This document shows, one piece after another, positions 9,143-17,877 of a stretch of 64,000 nt of DNA. The stretch is from the NCBI RefSeq assembly GCF_014650955.1, contig NZ_BMVY01000010.1, forward strand, positions 1 to 64,000, in the 5' to 3' direction. A model generated the notes under the pieces. That model had not been told where the DNA came from. It ran no database searches and saw only the letters and a list, made by a program, of their open reading frames with translations. The position numbers and the translations under genes were made by a program. The stretch comes from Streptomyces tauricus. GTDB taxonomy: Bacteria; Actinomycetota; Actinomycetes; Streptomycetales; Streptomycetaceae. The first letter of the stretch is position 1. Every line of letters starts with the position of its first letter.

Positions 9143-10552
9143 CTACGCCTTGGCGAGTTCCTTGTCGCCAGGCCCGGACTGCTCCGGCACATCAGCGGCC
9201 TCGGACGAACCGTCGCCGTCGGCACGACCCCCGTGTCCGTCGTCCAGCAGCGTCGTCTCGTCGAACGGGATCCGCCCCGCCAGCACCTCGTCCACCCGAG
9301 GCCGGTCGATCTCCTTGGTCCACGTACCGATCAGGACCGTCGCCACCGCGTTGCCCGCGAAGTTCGTCAGGGCGCGCGCCTCGCTCATGAAGCGGTCGAT
9401 GCCGACGATCAGGCCGATGCCGTCCACCAGCGCCGGCTTGTGGGACGAGAGACCGCCCGCCAGGGTGGCCAGACCCGCGCCGGTGACCCCCGCCGCGCCC
9501 TTGGAGGCGACGAGCAGGAAGAGGAGCAGCGGGATCTGCTCGCTGATGGCCATCGGCGTACCCATGGCGTCGGCGATGAACAGCGACGCCATGGTCATGT
9601 AGATCATGGTGCCGTCGAGGTTGAAGGAGTAGCCGGTCGGGACGGTGATACCGACCACCGGCTTGCTGATGCCCAGGTGCTCCATCTTCGCGATGAGCCG
9701 CGGCAGCGCGGACTCGGAGGAGGAGGTGGAGAGGATGAGCAGGAACTCCCGGCCCAGGTACTTGAGGAGCAGGAAGATGTTCAGGCCCGCGACGATCCGC
9801 AGCAGCGCGCCGAGCACGATGAAGACGAAGAGGAAACAGGTCACGTAGAAGCCGAGCATCAGGACGGCGAGGCTCTTGAGTGCGTCCACACCGGCCGAGC
9901 CGGTCACCGCCGCGATCGCGCCGAACGCGCCGATGGGCGCCGCCCACATCACCATGGCGAGGATGCGGAAGACGAGGCGCTGGATGTGTTCGATGCCGCG
10001 CAGGATCGGCGCACCGGACGAGCCCATGGCCTGCAGCGCGAATCCGGTGAGCAGCGCGATGAGCAGGGTCTGCAGGACCTCGCCGCCGGTGAAGGCGGAG
10101 ACCATCGTCGTGGGGATGATCCCGAGCAGGAACTCCTCGGTGTTCTTGGCCTCGACGACCTGTCCCTGGCCGGCGTCCTTGATCGCGTCGGTCACCGCGA
10201 GGCCCGTCCCGGGCTCCAGGATGTTGCCGACGACCAGGCCGATGGCGAGCGCGACGAACGACATGACCACGAAGTAGCCGAGCGCGATGCCGCCCACCGC
10301 GCCGACCTTGGCGGCCTTGCGTACCGAGCCGATGCCCAGGACGATCGTGCAGAAGATGATCGGCGAGATCATCATCTTGATCAGGTTCACGAAGCCGGTT
10401 CCGATCGGCTTCAGCTTCACCGCGAAATCGGGGGCGATCAGCCCCACCGCGATACCGGCGGCCACGGCGATGATCACCGCGATGTACAGATAGTGCGTGC
10501 GGTCCCGCTTTGCAGCGGGAGCGGCAGGTGCCGTATCGGGTGTGCTGGTCAC
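9143..10552 (-). CDS. dctA: C4-dicarboxylate:cation symporter DctA
   Basis: 469-residue membrane symporter of the DAACS family, importing succinate, fumarate or malate with cations. About eight hydrophobic helices and two re-entrant hairpins can be traced; diagnostic motifs are the Ser-rich STSSSESALPRLI segment and VVGITVPTGYSFNLDGTMIYMT, the substrate/cation site. I chose the GTG at 10552 because AGGAGG lies six bases upstream. It is divergent from a CitA/DcuS-type kinase and regulator, the classical arrangement in which the two-component system switches on dctA in response to dicarboxylates. A glutamate carrier of the same family is possible but the context favours C4 acids. Confidence 0.9.
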   Translation of the reverse strand: MTSTPDTAPAAPAAKRDRTHYLYIAVIIAVAAGIAVGLIAPDFAVKLKPIGTGFVNLIKMMISPIIFCTIVLGIGSVRKAAKVGAVGGIALGYFVVMSFVALAIGLVVGNILEPGTGLAVTDAIKDAGQGQVVEAKNTEEFLLGIIPTTMVSAFTGGEVLQTLLIALLTGFALQAMGSSGAPILRGIEHIQRLVFRILAMVMWAAPIGAFGAIAAVTGSAGVDALKSLAVLMLGFYVTCFLFVFIVLGALLRIVAGLNIFLLLKYLGREFLLILSTSSSESALPRLIAKMEHLGISKPVVGITVPTGYSFNLDGTMIYMTMASLFIADAMGTPMAISEQIPLLLFLLVASKGAAGVTGAGLATLAGGLSSHKPALVDGIGLIVGIDRFMSEARALTNFAGNAVATVLIGTWTKEIDRPRVDEVLAGRIPFDETTLLDDGHGGRADGDGSSEAADVPEQSGPGDKELAKA

Positions 10553-10690
10553 GGCTGCCCTCCTTGACGACGTCGTCGGCATCATCCGGCGTGCGGCTCA
10601 CGTCCGGGGGTTGTCGGTGACTATCTCCCAGCGTGTGAGGGCGGTCACCCTTCCGTTCATTTCGTTCACACATTTCCAGCCAGGCAGACT

Positions 10691-12514
10691 GTGCGCATGC
10701 GCCTTCCCCGTGCCCCCCGACCGCGCAGCCTGGCGGGCCAGCTCTTCGCCATGCAGGCCGTGCTCGTCGCCGTGGTGGTCGCGGGCTGCGCGCTCTTCAC
10801 GTACGTCAGCGACCGCAGCCAGGCCGAGGACGCGGCGGGCCGGCAGGCGATGGGGGTGGCGCGTTCGGTCGCGGACTCCCCTTCCGTACGGGGGGCCATC
10901 CGCACCGAGGACCCGACGAGGACGCTCCAGCCGTACGCGCAGGCGGTGACGCGGGGCGCACAGGTCGACTTCGTCACGATCATGAACCCTGAGGGCATCC
11001 GCTGGACCCACCCCAACGAGGAGCTGATCGGCAAGCACTTCCTGGGGCACACGGACCGTGCCCTTCTCGGCCAGTCCTTCACCGAGACGTACACGGGGAC
11101 GCTCGGCGAGTCCGTGCGGGCCGTCACCCCCATATACGACAGCGGCAGGATCGTCGGCCTGGTCAGTGCCGGGATCAAGGTCGACGAGATCAGCCAGCGG
11201 GTCGAGGGGCAGGTCAAGGCCCTGATCGGGGTCGCCGCCGCGGCGCTGGCGCTGGGCGCGGTCGGTACGTACGTCATCAACGCCCGCCTGCGCCGCTCCA
11301 CCCACGGGATGAACGCGGCCGAGCTGAGCCGGATGCACGACTACCACGAGGCGGCCCTGCACGCGGTGCGCGAGGGGCTGCTGATGCTGGACGGGCAGTA
11401 CCGGGTGGCGCTGATCAACGACGGCGGGCGTGAGCTGCTCGGGGCGCGCGGTGACGTGGTGGGCCACTCGGTGGCGGAGCTGGAACTGCCGGCTCCGCTG
11501 ACGGGGGCGCTGCTGTCGGGTGAGCCGCGGGTGGACGAGGTGTATCTCACCGAGTCGCGGGTGCTCGTCGTGAACACCTCGCCGGTGTCGGGCGGCGAGC
11601 GCCGGGGCACGGTCGTGACCCTGCGCGATGTCACCGAGCTGCAGTCCCTGATGGGCGAGCTGGACTCCGAGCGGGGCTTCACGACGGCGTTGCGCTCGCA
11701 GGCCCACGAGGCGGCGAACCGGCTCCACACGGTCGTCTCGCTGATCGAGCTGGGGCGGGCCGAGGAGGCCGTCGACTTCGCCACGGCCGAGCTGGAGCTG
11801 GCGCAGGCCCTGACCGACCAGGTGGTGGCGGCGGTCAGCGAGCCGGTCCTCGCCGCGCTGCTGCTGGGCAAGACGGCCCAGGCGAACGAGCGCGGTGTCG
11901 AGCTGGTGGTCTCCGAGGACAGCAGCATCGACGACGGTCTGCTCCCGGTCTCCCTGACCGCCCGTGACCTGGTGACGGTCCTGGGCAATCTGATCGACAA
12001 CGCCGTGGACGCGGCGCAGGGCTCGGTGGGCGCCCGGGTCACCGTCACCGCGCTCGCGGACGCGGAGGGTCTTGTCCTGCGGGTCACCGACACCGGGGCG
12101 GGGGTGGACCCGGCCCACACGGAGGAGGTCTTCCAGCGCGGCTGGTCCACGAAGCCGGCGGGGCCCGGTGGGCGCGGGCTCGGCCTGGCCCTCGTACGGC
12201 AGGCGGTGGCACGGCACGACGGCACGCTCACCGTGACCACGGCCCCCGGCGGCGGAGCGTCCTTCGAGGCGCGCCTGCCGTTGCCTCCGGCGGTGGAAAG
12301 GTCCCGGGAAGGGGCTAGGGTCCACGCCGGGGCCGGAACCGACTCCGAGCCGTCTTCGAGGGACGCGGGGAACGGCGCGGTCCTTCGCCCGTCAGGGGCG
12401 CGGGGAACGGCGCGGCCGGCCCCCGCCGACCCGCACCCCGCAACCGAACCCGGCCCCGGGGCGGGGGCAGAGCCAAAAGCCTCGCCCCCGCCGCCGCACG
12501 GAGGCACCGTATGA
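10691..12514 (+). CDS. DcuS/CitA-family sensor histidine kinase
   Basis: 607-residue kinase: transmembrane helix near residues 17-37, an extracytoplasmic PAS-like (PDC) sensor with the family hallmark NPEGIRWTHPN and LIGKHF, a second helix near 175-195, a cytoplasmic PAS domain, and an HPK5-type kinase core with phospho-acceptor His339 (SQAHEAANRLHT), N box NLIDNAVDAA and G boxes DTGAGVD and GRGLGLAL. The first codon may be the GTG at 10691 or the ATG at 10697. The last 70 residues are not kinase sequence; they are Pro/Ala/Arg-rich and come from intergenic-type repeats. The stop codon overlaps the regulator start as ATGA. Probable sensor of C4-dicarboxylates for divergent dctA. Confidence 0.88.
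   Translation: MRMRLPRAPRPRSLAGQLFAMQAVLVAVVVAGCALFTYVSDRSQAEDAAGRQAMGVARSVADSPSVRGAIRTEDPTRTLQPYAQAVTRGAQVDFVTIMNPEGIRWTHPNEELIGKHFLGHTDRALLGQSFTETYTGTLGESVRAVTPIYDSGRIVGLVSAGIKVDEISQRVEGQVKALIGVAAAALALGAVGTYVINARLRRSTHGMNAAELSRMHDYHEAALHAVREGLLMLDGQYRVALINDGGRELLGARGDVVGHSVAELELPAPLTGALLSGEPRVDEVYLTESRVLVVNTSPVSGGERRGTVVTLRDVTELQSLMGELDSERGFTTALRSQAHEAANRLHTVVSLIELGRAEEAVDFATAELELAQALTDQVVAAVSEPVLAALLLGKTAQANERGVELVVSEDSSIDDGLLPVSLTARDLVTVLGNLIDNAVDAAQGSVGARVTVTALADAEGLVLRVTDTGAGVDPAHTEEVFQRGWSTKPAGPGGRGLGLALVRQAVARHDGTLTVTTAPGGGASFEARLPLPPAVERSREGARVHAGAGTDSEPSSRDAGNGAVLRPSGARGTARPAPADPHPATEPGPGAGAEPKASPPPPHGGTV
12359..12413. repeat. Two repeat copies inside the kinase gene
   Basis: AGGGACGCGGGGAACGGCGC (12359-12378) and AGGGGCGCGGGGAACGGCGC (12394-12413) are members of the dispersed 20-bp family, here translated as part of the kinase C-terminal tail (GNGAVLRP and GARGTARPA). 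Confidence 0.85.
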
Positions 12515-13203
12515 GCACGCCTTCCCCCGGTCAGGACATCCGCGTCCTGGTCGTCGAGGACGACCCCGTCGCGGCGGACGCGCATGTCCTGTACGTGGGG
12601 CGGGTGCCCGGATTCACCGCGGTCGGCAAGGCGCACACGGGTGCGGAGGCCAGACGCGCGCTGGACCGCACACCCGTGGACCTGCTCCTCCTCGACCTCC
12701 ACCTCCCGGACGTGCACGGTCTGCAGCTGGCCCGCTCGCTGCGGGCCGCCGGCTACCACGCGGACGTGATCGCGGTGACGTCCGCGCGCGACCTGACCGT
12801 CGTACGGGAGGGCGTGTCGCTGGGAGTCGTGCAGTACGTACTGAAGCCGTTCACCTTCGCCACCCTGCGGGACCGGCTCGTCCGGTACGCCGAGTTCCAC
12901 GCCGCGGCCGGCGAGGCCAGCGGTCAGGACGAGGTCGACCGGGCCCTCGCCACGCTCCGGGCGCCCGGCCCGGCGGCCCTGCCGAAAGGGCTGAGCGCGC
13001 CCACGCTGGAGAAGGTCACCCGGGCGCTGCGCGACCACGCGGAGGGGCTGACCGCGACGGGCGTCGCCGCGGCCGTGGGCATCTCGCGGATCACGGCCCG
13101 GCGGTATCTGGAGCATCTGGTGGACGCGGGGAGAGCGGGGCGCAGCCCTCAGTACGGGCAGGTGGGCCGCCCGGAGCTGCAGTACCGATGGGTCAAGGGG
13201 TGA
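12511..13203 (+). CDS. CitB/DcuR-family response regulator
   Basis: 230-residue regulator: CheY-like receiver with acidic pocket VVEDDP, phospho-acceptor Asp62 (LLLLDLHLPD) and signalling lysine in YVLKPF; linker; and a C-terminal helix-turn-helix (GLTATGVAAAVGISRITARRYLEHL) of the CitT/DcuR type. The ATG overlaps the kinase stop codon and has GGAGG six bases upstream. Likely target: the dctA/kinase intergenic region 10553-10690. Confidence 0.92.
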   Translation: MSTPSPGQDIRVLVVEDDPVAADAHVLYVGRVPGFTAVGKAHTGAEARRALDRTPVDLLLLDLHLPDVHGLQLARSLRAAGYHADVIAVTSARDLTVVREGVSLGVVQYVLKPFTFATLRDRLVRYAEFHAAAGEASGQDEVDRALATLRAPGPAALPKGLSAPTLEKVTRALRDHAEGLTATGVAAAVGISRITARRYLEHLVDAGRAGRSPQYGQVGRPELQYRWVKG

Positions 13204-13334
13204 CCGGCGGCGTACCCGGACACGTACGCGCGGCCGAACATTCAGGCCATATGCGGGACTACACGGCGCTACGGGACCACGACGGGCCGCGACAGGGCAC
13301 GATGAGACACGACCGTAACGGAGCAGTCGCGCAA

Positions 13335-13368
13335 GGTCATTGACCTGACATGACCACTGCTCTTACGT
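13335..13368 (+). promoter_or_regulatory. Promoter with overlapping operator repeats, sugar ABC operon
   Basis: TTGACC (13340-13345), a 17-bp spacer and TTACGT (13363-13368) form a good vegetative promoter about 47 bases ahead of the binding-protein start. The dyad GGTCATTGACC at 13335-13345 covers the -35 box, and ATGACC recurs at 13350-13355. This is the layout of a repressor site, as expected for sugar-inducible uptake. Confidence 0.5.
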
Positions 13369-13421
13369 TCGGGCCATCGAACAACGGCCACAAAGACGTC
13401 GGCCGGCAGGAGGTCGTACCC

Positions 13422-14789
13422 GTGCGTCCCACCCCCACTCCGCTCCTTGTCGCGACCCTGCTCACCGCCACCGCGCTCACCGCCTGCGGCAGCGGTTCCG
13501 GCAGCGATCCGGACACCGTGGAGATCTCCTACAAACAGTCGACGGACAACTCCGTCCGTGTCATGGACAAGTACCTCGCGGACATCAAGACGCAGTTCGA
13601 GAAGGCCAACCCGGGCAAGAAGGTCAAGCTGGTCCCGATCAAGGCCCCGGACTCGGAGTACTACACGAAGCTCCAGCAGATGCTCCGCTCCCCCAAGACC
13701 GCACCGGACCTGGTCTACGAGGACACGTTCCTCATCAACTCCGACATCACGAGCGGCTACCTCAAGCCCCTGGACCCGTACCTCGACAAGTGGGACGACT
13801 GGGGCCAGTTCATCGACACGGCGAAGTCGGCGGCGCAGGCGGAGGACGGCAAGACGTACGGCGTCCCGGACGGCACGGACACCCGCGGTCTCTGGTTCGA
13901 CAAGGGCATCTTCAAGGAGGCCGGACTGCCGGCCGACTGGCAGCCGAGGAACTGGGACGACATCCTCGACGCGGCCCGCACGATCAAGGAGAAGGTCCCG
14001 GACGTCACCCCCATGAACGTGTACACGGGCAAGCCCGCGGGTGAGGCGGCCACCATGCAGGGCTTCGAGATGCTCCTGTACGGGACGGCCACCGGCGCCA
14101 CCGAGAGCCCGCTGTACGACACGGGGTCCAAGAAGTGGATCACCGGCAGCCAGGGGTTCAAGGACTCGCTGCAGTTCGTCGAGACGGTCTTCAAGGAGAA
14201 GCTCGGCCCGGACGTCTCGGACGCCCTCGACCCGAACTTCGCGACCCGCGTCCGCGGTGAACTGCTCCCCGAGGGCAAGCTCGGCATCAACCTCGACGGC
14301 TCCTGGCTCCCGCAGGACTGGCTGAAGGGCAGCGGCCACGAGTGGCCCGAGTGGTCGGAGAAGCTGGGGCTCGCGTACATGCCGACGCAGAACGGCCAGT
14401 CCCCCGGCAAGGTGAGCATGTCGGGCGGCTGGACCTGGGCCGTCCCGAGCAAGGCCGCCAACCCCGACATGGCCTTCGAGTTCGTCAAGCTGATGCAGAC
14501 GAAGGCGAACGCCCAGAAGTGGTACATCGCCAACTCCGGTATCGCGGTGCGCACGGACGTGGCCGAGGACCCGGCGTACGCGAAGGCGCAGCCCGGCATC
14601 GAGTTCTTCACGGATCTGGTGGCCAACACGCACTACCGCCCGGCCTACCCCGCGTACCCGAAGGTCTCCACGGCCATCCAGGAGGCGATGGAAGGGGTGA
14701 CGACGGGCGACAGCTCGGTCACCGAGGCGGCCAAGGGCTACGACGAGGAACTGAAGTCGGTCACGGACAACCAGGTCATCAAGAAGTGA
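13422..14789 (+). CDS. Sugar ABC transporter solute-binding lipoprotein
   Basis: 455-residue extracellular solute-binding protein of family 1 (CUT1 carbohydrate type). The N-terminus is a lipoprotein signal (RPTPTPLLVATLLTATALTAC) with lipobox LTAC. The mature part has the two-lobed binding-protein pattern, including DLVYEDTF, GVPDGTDTRGLWFDKGIF and SGGWTWAVPSKAANPDMA. The GTG start is set by AGGAGG; an upstream ATG at 13350 lies inside the promoter region. It heads an operon with two permeases. The sugar cannot be named from sequence. Confidence 0.9.
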   Translation: MRPTPTPLLVATLLTATALTACGSGSGSDPDTVEISYKQSTDNSVRVMDKYLADIKTQFEKANPGKKVKLVPIKAPDSEYYTKLQQMLRSPKTAPDLVYEDTFLINSDITSGYLKPLDPYLDKWDDWGQFIDTAKSAAQAEDGKTYGVPDGTDTRGLWFDKGIFKEAGLPADWQPRNWDDILDAARTIKEKVPDVTPMNVYTGKPAGEAATMQGFEMLLYGTATGATESPLYDTGSKKWITGSQGFKDSLQFVETVFKEKLGPDVSDALDPNFATRVRGELLPEGKLGINLDGSWLPQDWLKGSGHEWPEWSEKLGLAYMPTQNGQSPGKVSMSGGWTWAVPSKAANPDMAFEFVKLMQTKANAQKWYIANSGIAVRTDVAEDPAYAKAQPGIEFFTDLVANTHYRPAYPAYPKVSTAIQEAMEGVTTGDSSVTEAAKGYDEELKSVTDNQVIKK

Positions 14790-14796
14790 GCACAGT

Positions 14797-15732
14797 GTGG
14801 TCGTAAGTCAGCGGGGAGCGGGTCCCGGTGAGCGCACGGTGGTCGGCAAGGAGAGCGGCAGCAACCGCGCCCCTCGGCTGCGCACCCTCACCCGGGCCCT
14901 CCCCGTCACCCCCGCCCTCGTCATCCTCGTCCTCTTCCTGGCCGGGCCGATCGCGTACTGCGCCTACATCGCCTTCACCGATCTGCAGCTCACCGGCCAG
15001 GCCGAGTCGTCCTTCACCGGTTTCGACAACTTCCGTACGGCGTTCGAGGACGACGCGTTCCTCAACGCCGTATGGCTGACGCTCGTCTTCACGTTCCTCA
15101 GCTCGATCGTCGGCCAGAACACGCTGGGCCTGGCCCTGGCCGCGCTGATGCAGCGCGCGTCGAAGCCGATCCGTACGCTCACGGGCGGGATCGTCGTCAC
15201 GGCCTGGGTGCTCCCCGAGGTCGTGGCCGGCTTCCTGCTGTACGCCTTCTTCCGCCGCGAGGGCACACTGAACGCGATCCTCGACTGGCTGCATCTGCCG
15301 TCCCAGAACTGGCTGTTCACCCTGCCGATCCTGGCGGTGTCGTTCGCGAACGTGTGGCGCGGGACGGCCTTCTCGATGCTGGTCTACTCGGCCGCCCTGA
15401 ACGAGATCCCCAAGGAGATCACCGAGGCGGCCGAGGTGGACGGCGCGGGCGGCTGGCGCCGGATGTGGCACATCACGCTGCCGATGATCCGCCGCTCCAT
15501 CGGCACGAACCTGATGCTCAACACCCTCCAGACCCTTTCGGTCTTCGGTCTGATCTGGGTGATGACGCGGGGCGGCCCGGGAAACCGCAGCCAGACCCTC
15601 CCGCTCTTCATGTACGAGCAGGCCTTCCAGAAGAGCATGATCGGCTACGGGACCGCCGTCGCCCTTCTCCTGCTGGTGGTCGGCTCCCTCTTCTCCCTGG
15701 TCTATCTGCGCCTGCTGCGGACGGAGGTCTGA
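14797..15732 (+). CDS. Sugar ABC transporter permease (MalF type)
   Basis: 311-residue inner-membrane permease with about six transmembrane helices. The EAA loop that contacts the ATPase is EITEAAEVDGAGGWRRMWHI (near residues 207-226). The start is uncertain: GTG at 14797 directly after the binding-protein gene, or GTG at 14839 with GGTGAG upstream. No ATPase gene follows in the operon, so it probably uses the shared streptomycete ATPase MsiK. Confidence 0.88.
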   Translation: MVVSQRGAGPGERTVVGKESGSNRAPRLRTLTRALPVTPALVILVLFLAGPIAYCAYIAFTDLQLTGQAESSFTGFDNFRTAFEDDAFLNAVWLTLVFTFLSSIVGQNTLGLALAALMQRASKPIRTLTGGIVVTAWVLPEVVAGFLLYAFFRREGTLNAILDWLHLPSQNWLFTLPILAVSFANVWRGTAFSMLVYSAALNEIPKEITEAAEVDGAGGWRRMWHITLPMIRRSIGTNLMLNTLQTLSVFGLIWVMTRGGPGNRSQTLPLFMYEQAFQKSMIGYGTAVALLLLVVGSLFSLVYLRLLRTEV

Positions 15733-15733
15733 G

Positions 15734-16579
15734 ATGGCCGCGCGTACGACCCTCAACACCCGCCGCGCCAAACGCCGTTACGCCGCCGACGCGAGCCTGC
15801 TGTTCGTCGCGGCCGCTTTCGTCCTGCCGCTGGCCTGGGTGATCCTGTCCTCCCTCGACCCGCGCGCCGGGCTGAAGGTGAAGCTGCCCGACGGGGTCAC
15901 GCTCGACAACTTCGACGCGGTCCTGAAGCCGGACATCACCTTCACGCCCCTGCTCAACAGCCTGATCCTGTGCGGCGGCGCGACCCTGCTGACGGTGGTC
16001 TGCGCGGCGCTGGCCGCGTATCCGCTCTCACGTTTCCGGTCCCGGCTGAACCGCCCGTTCCTCCTCACGATCATCTTCGCGACGAGCCTGCCGATCACAG
16101 CGATCATGGTTCCGGTGTACGCGCTGTTCGTCCAGGTGAACCTCATCGACACCATGCAGGGCACGATCTTCTTCTTCACCGCCTCCCAACTGCCGTTCGC
16201 CATCTGGCTGATGAAGAACTTCATGGACGGCGTGCCGAAGGAGCTGGAGGAGGCGGCCTGGACGGACGGGGCGTCGTCGTTCCAGTCGCTGCTGCGGGTC
16301 GTGCTGCCGCTGATGGGCCCGGGGATCGCGGTGGTGACCGTCTTCTCGTTCGTGGCGATGTGGGGGAACTTCTTCGTCCCGTTCATGCTGCTGCTCTCAC
16401 CGGAGCAGATGCCGGCGTCGGTGAGCATCAACGACTTCTTCGGCAACCGCGGGACGGTGGTCTACGGACAGCTGGCCGCGTTCTCGATCATCTACTCCAC
16501 CCCGGTGATCCTGCTGTACGTGCTGGTGGCGCGGAAGCTGGGCGGGGGGTTCGCGCTGGGCGGGGCGGTCAAGGGCTGA
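15734..16579 (+). CDS. Sugar ABC transporter permease (MalG type)
   Basis: 281-residue partner permease with six predicted helices and EAA loop KELEEAAWTDGASSFQSLLR. It begins one base after the stop of the first permease (TGAGATG), so the pair is coupled. A hairpin overlapping its stop codon ends the operon. Confidence 0.9.
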   Translation: MAARTTLNTRRAKRRYAADASLLFVAAAFVLPLAWVILSSLDPRAGLKVKLPDGVTLDNFDAVLKPDITFTPLLNSLILCGGATLLTVVCAALAAYPLSRFRSRLNRPFLLTIIFATSLPITAIMVPVYALFVQVNLIDTMQGTIFFFTASQLPFAIWLMKNFMDGVPKELEEAAWTDGASSFQSLLRVVLPLMGPGIAVVTVFSFVAMWGNFFVPFMLLLSPEQMPASVSINDFFGNRGTVVYGQLAAFSIIYSTPVILLYVLVARKLGGGFALGGAVKG

Positions 16580-16587
16580 CCGCCCCG
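16561..16587 (+). terminator. Terminator hairpin at end of sugar ABC operon
   Basis: CGGGGCGGTCA, loop AGGGC, TGACCGCCCCG: an 11-bp perfect stem spanning the permease stop codon. There is no T-run, as usual in high-GC genomes. Confidence 0.6.
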
Positions 16588-16979
16588 CGGGTCACCCCTC
16601 TATGCCCCCGGCAACTCTGTGTGACTCCTGTGTCGAGGCTGTGCGGGCGGCGGCCGTCACCGTCCGTAGACGTTTCTCTCACCGAATGGTTCGCGCCGCG
16701 CGTTCCCGAAGCACTGGGCCGCCGACGCGCCCACCAGGGGGCGCGACAGGGGGCGCACCCGCGATCGCCCGCCCGTCGGCACCTCCGCCGGAAGCCCGCA
16801 CTCCGCCATCGCGGCGCTCTTGCCGCATATGCCCTTCGATGCTGCTCATGGCGCATGCCCCAGCCGCCGGGCGCTCACGCGCCGCGACCGCCCGCCCGCG
16901 CGTGCGCCGCGGTCCGGGCCCGCCGGTCTACGCGTGAGTTCCCTGGACAACTGTCCGAAATAGTAGGTTCCCACAATCC
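16588..16979. other. Gene-poor gap of about 390 bp
   Basis: Between the sugar ABC operon and the HTH regulator. Open frames here have Arg/Pro/Ala-rich translations without family features or ribosome sites, so I see no gene. The last ~60 bases (GGACAACTGTCCGAAATAGTAGG) are AT-richer and contain a GGACA...TGTCC dyad, probably the promoter region of the next gene. Confidence 0.5.
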
Positions 16980-17747
16980 GTGAGCCTGGCCGAACAGACC
17001 GTAGTCACCGCAGCCCCGGGCCCATACGTTGTGCCCGTGCACCAACAGTCGGCCCCGCAGCCCACCCCGCCCTTCGACGCCCCTACCGCCCGGACCCTGC
17101 GTATCGCCCTCGGCATGGGTCCCGAGCATGTCGCCTACGGGATACGGACCTCGTTCGGACTGCCGCACGTGACGCCCGACCTGGTCGACGCCTGGGAGCG
17201 GGGCCTGATCGCACCGGGCAACAGTGAACTGATAGCCCTCGCGGGCGTGTTGTGGTGCTCGCCGAGCGAACTCATCGGCGCGCCGCGGACGTTGCGCGAG
17301 CACCGGATCGCCCGCGGTCTGCCGGCCGAGGACGTCGCACGCGCCGTGGGGCTCGAACTCCTCGCGTACGTACGGATGGAGGAGGCCGACGAATGGCGCG
17401 GCAGCGAACGGCAGTCGGCAGCGCTCGCCCGGGTGCTCGACCTCTCGCCGGCCGACCTCGTCACGGTCACCGGCCGTGAGCCGAAGCTGGCGATGATGCT
17501 GCGCGGCGCGGTGACGACCCGCTGGCAGGCGTACGTCCGCCCGGTGGGCAAACTGCTGACGCTGGAGCGGCGGATCGTGGGGCACGCGCTGCGGGCCCTG
17601 CACACCGAGTACCAGGGGCGGATGGTGCCGACCCTGAGCTGGGGCGGCGGCGCGGCGGCGGCCGAGGCCGACGACGCGGGCCGGGACTTCCTGGACCGGA
17701 TCGTCGACCGCTTCTGGACGACGATCCGGCGCGACGGCGAGAGGTGA
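16980..17747 (+). CDS. Tandem XRE-type helix-turn-helix regulator
   Basis: 255-residue DNA-binding protein with two successive XRE-like HTH units: residues about 35-92 (RTLRIALGMGPEHVAYGIR to SPSELIG) and about 98-165 (TLREHRIARGLPAEDVARAVG to LSPADLVTV). The C-terminal part is a WxxYVRPVGKLLTLERRIVGHALRALH helical region. The start is GTG 16980. It lies between the sugar transporter and pfkA and could regulate either; no operator can be assigned. No ligand domain is recognisable. Confidence 0.75.
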   Translation: MSLAEQTVVTAAPGPYVVPVHQQSAPQPTPPFDAPTARTLRIALGMGPEHVAYGIRTSFGLPHVTPDLVDAWERGLIAPGNSELIALAGVLWCSPSELIGAPRTLREHRIARGLPAEDVARAVGLELLAYVRMEEADEWRGSERQSAALARVLDLSPADLVTVTGREPKLAMMLRGAVTTRWQAYVRPVGKLLTLERRIVGHALRALHTEYQGRMVPTLSWGGGAAAAEADDAGRDFLDRIVDRFWTTIRRDGER

Positions 17748-17796
17748 GGGCCGAGCGCCCCGCCGGTAGCGCGATGACAAGACCGCGGGCCCGGTG

Positions 17797-17850
17797 AGGC
17801 CGGTCGCGCCCCCGTGGCGGAGCCGCACCTCGCCCCTTCAAGGGCGCCGG
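17797..17850. repeat. GC-rich repeat/hairpin between convergent genes
   Basis: GGTCGCGCCCCCGTGGCGGAGCCGCAC followed by a short CCCTTCAAGGG hairpin, between the HTH gene and convergent pfkA. A related sequence (GGTCGCGCCCACGCGGCGGAGCCGCAC) recurs at about 55692-55718, so this is another dispersed family, likely terminator-associated. Confidence 0.55.
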
Positions 17851-17877
17851 TACGGCGCCGCGACGTCCCGGTGCCGC

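Noticed and set aside
13350..13421. Upstream ATG for the sugar-binding lipoprotein
   Set aside because: It lies within the promoter/operator repeats, has no ribosome site and would bury the signal peptide 24 residues in.
16602..16937. Open frame of about 110 codons before the HTH gene
   Set aside because: Arg/Pro/Ala-rich composition with no ribosome site or recognisable domain; the opposite strand is open too.
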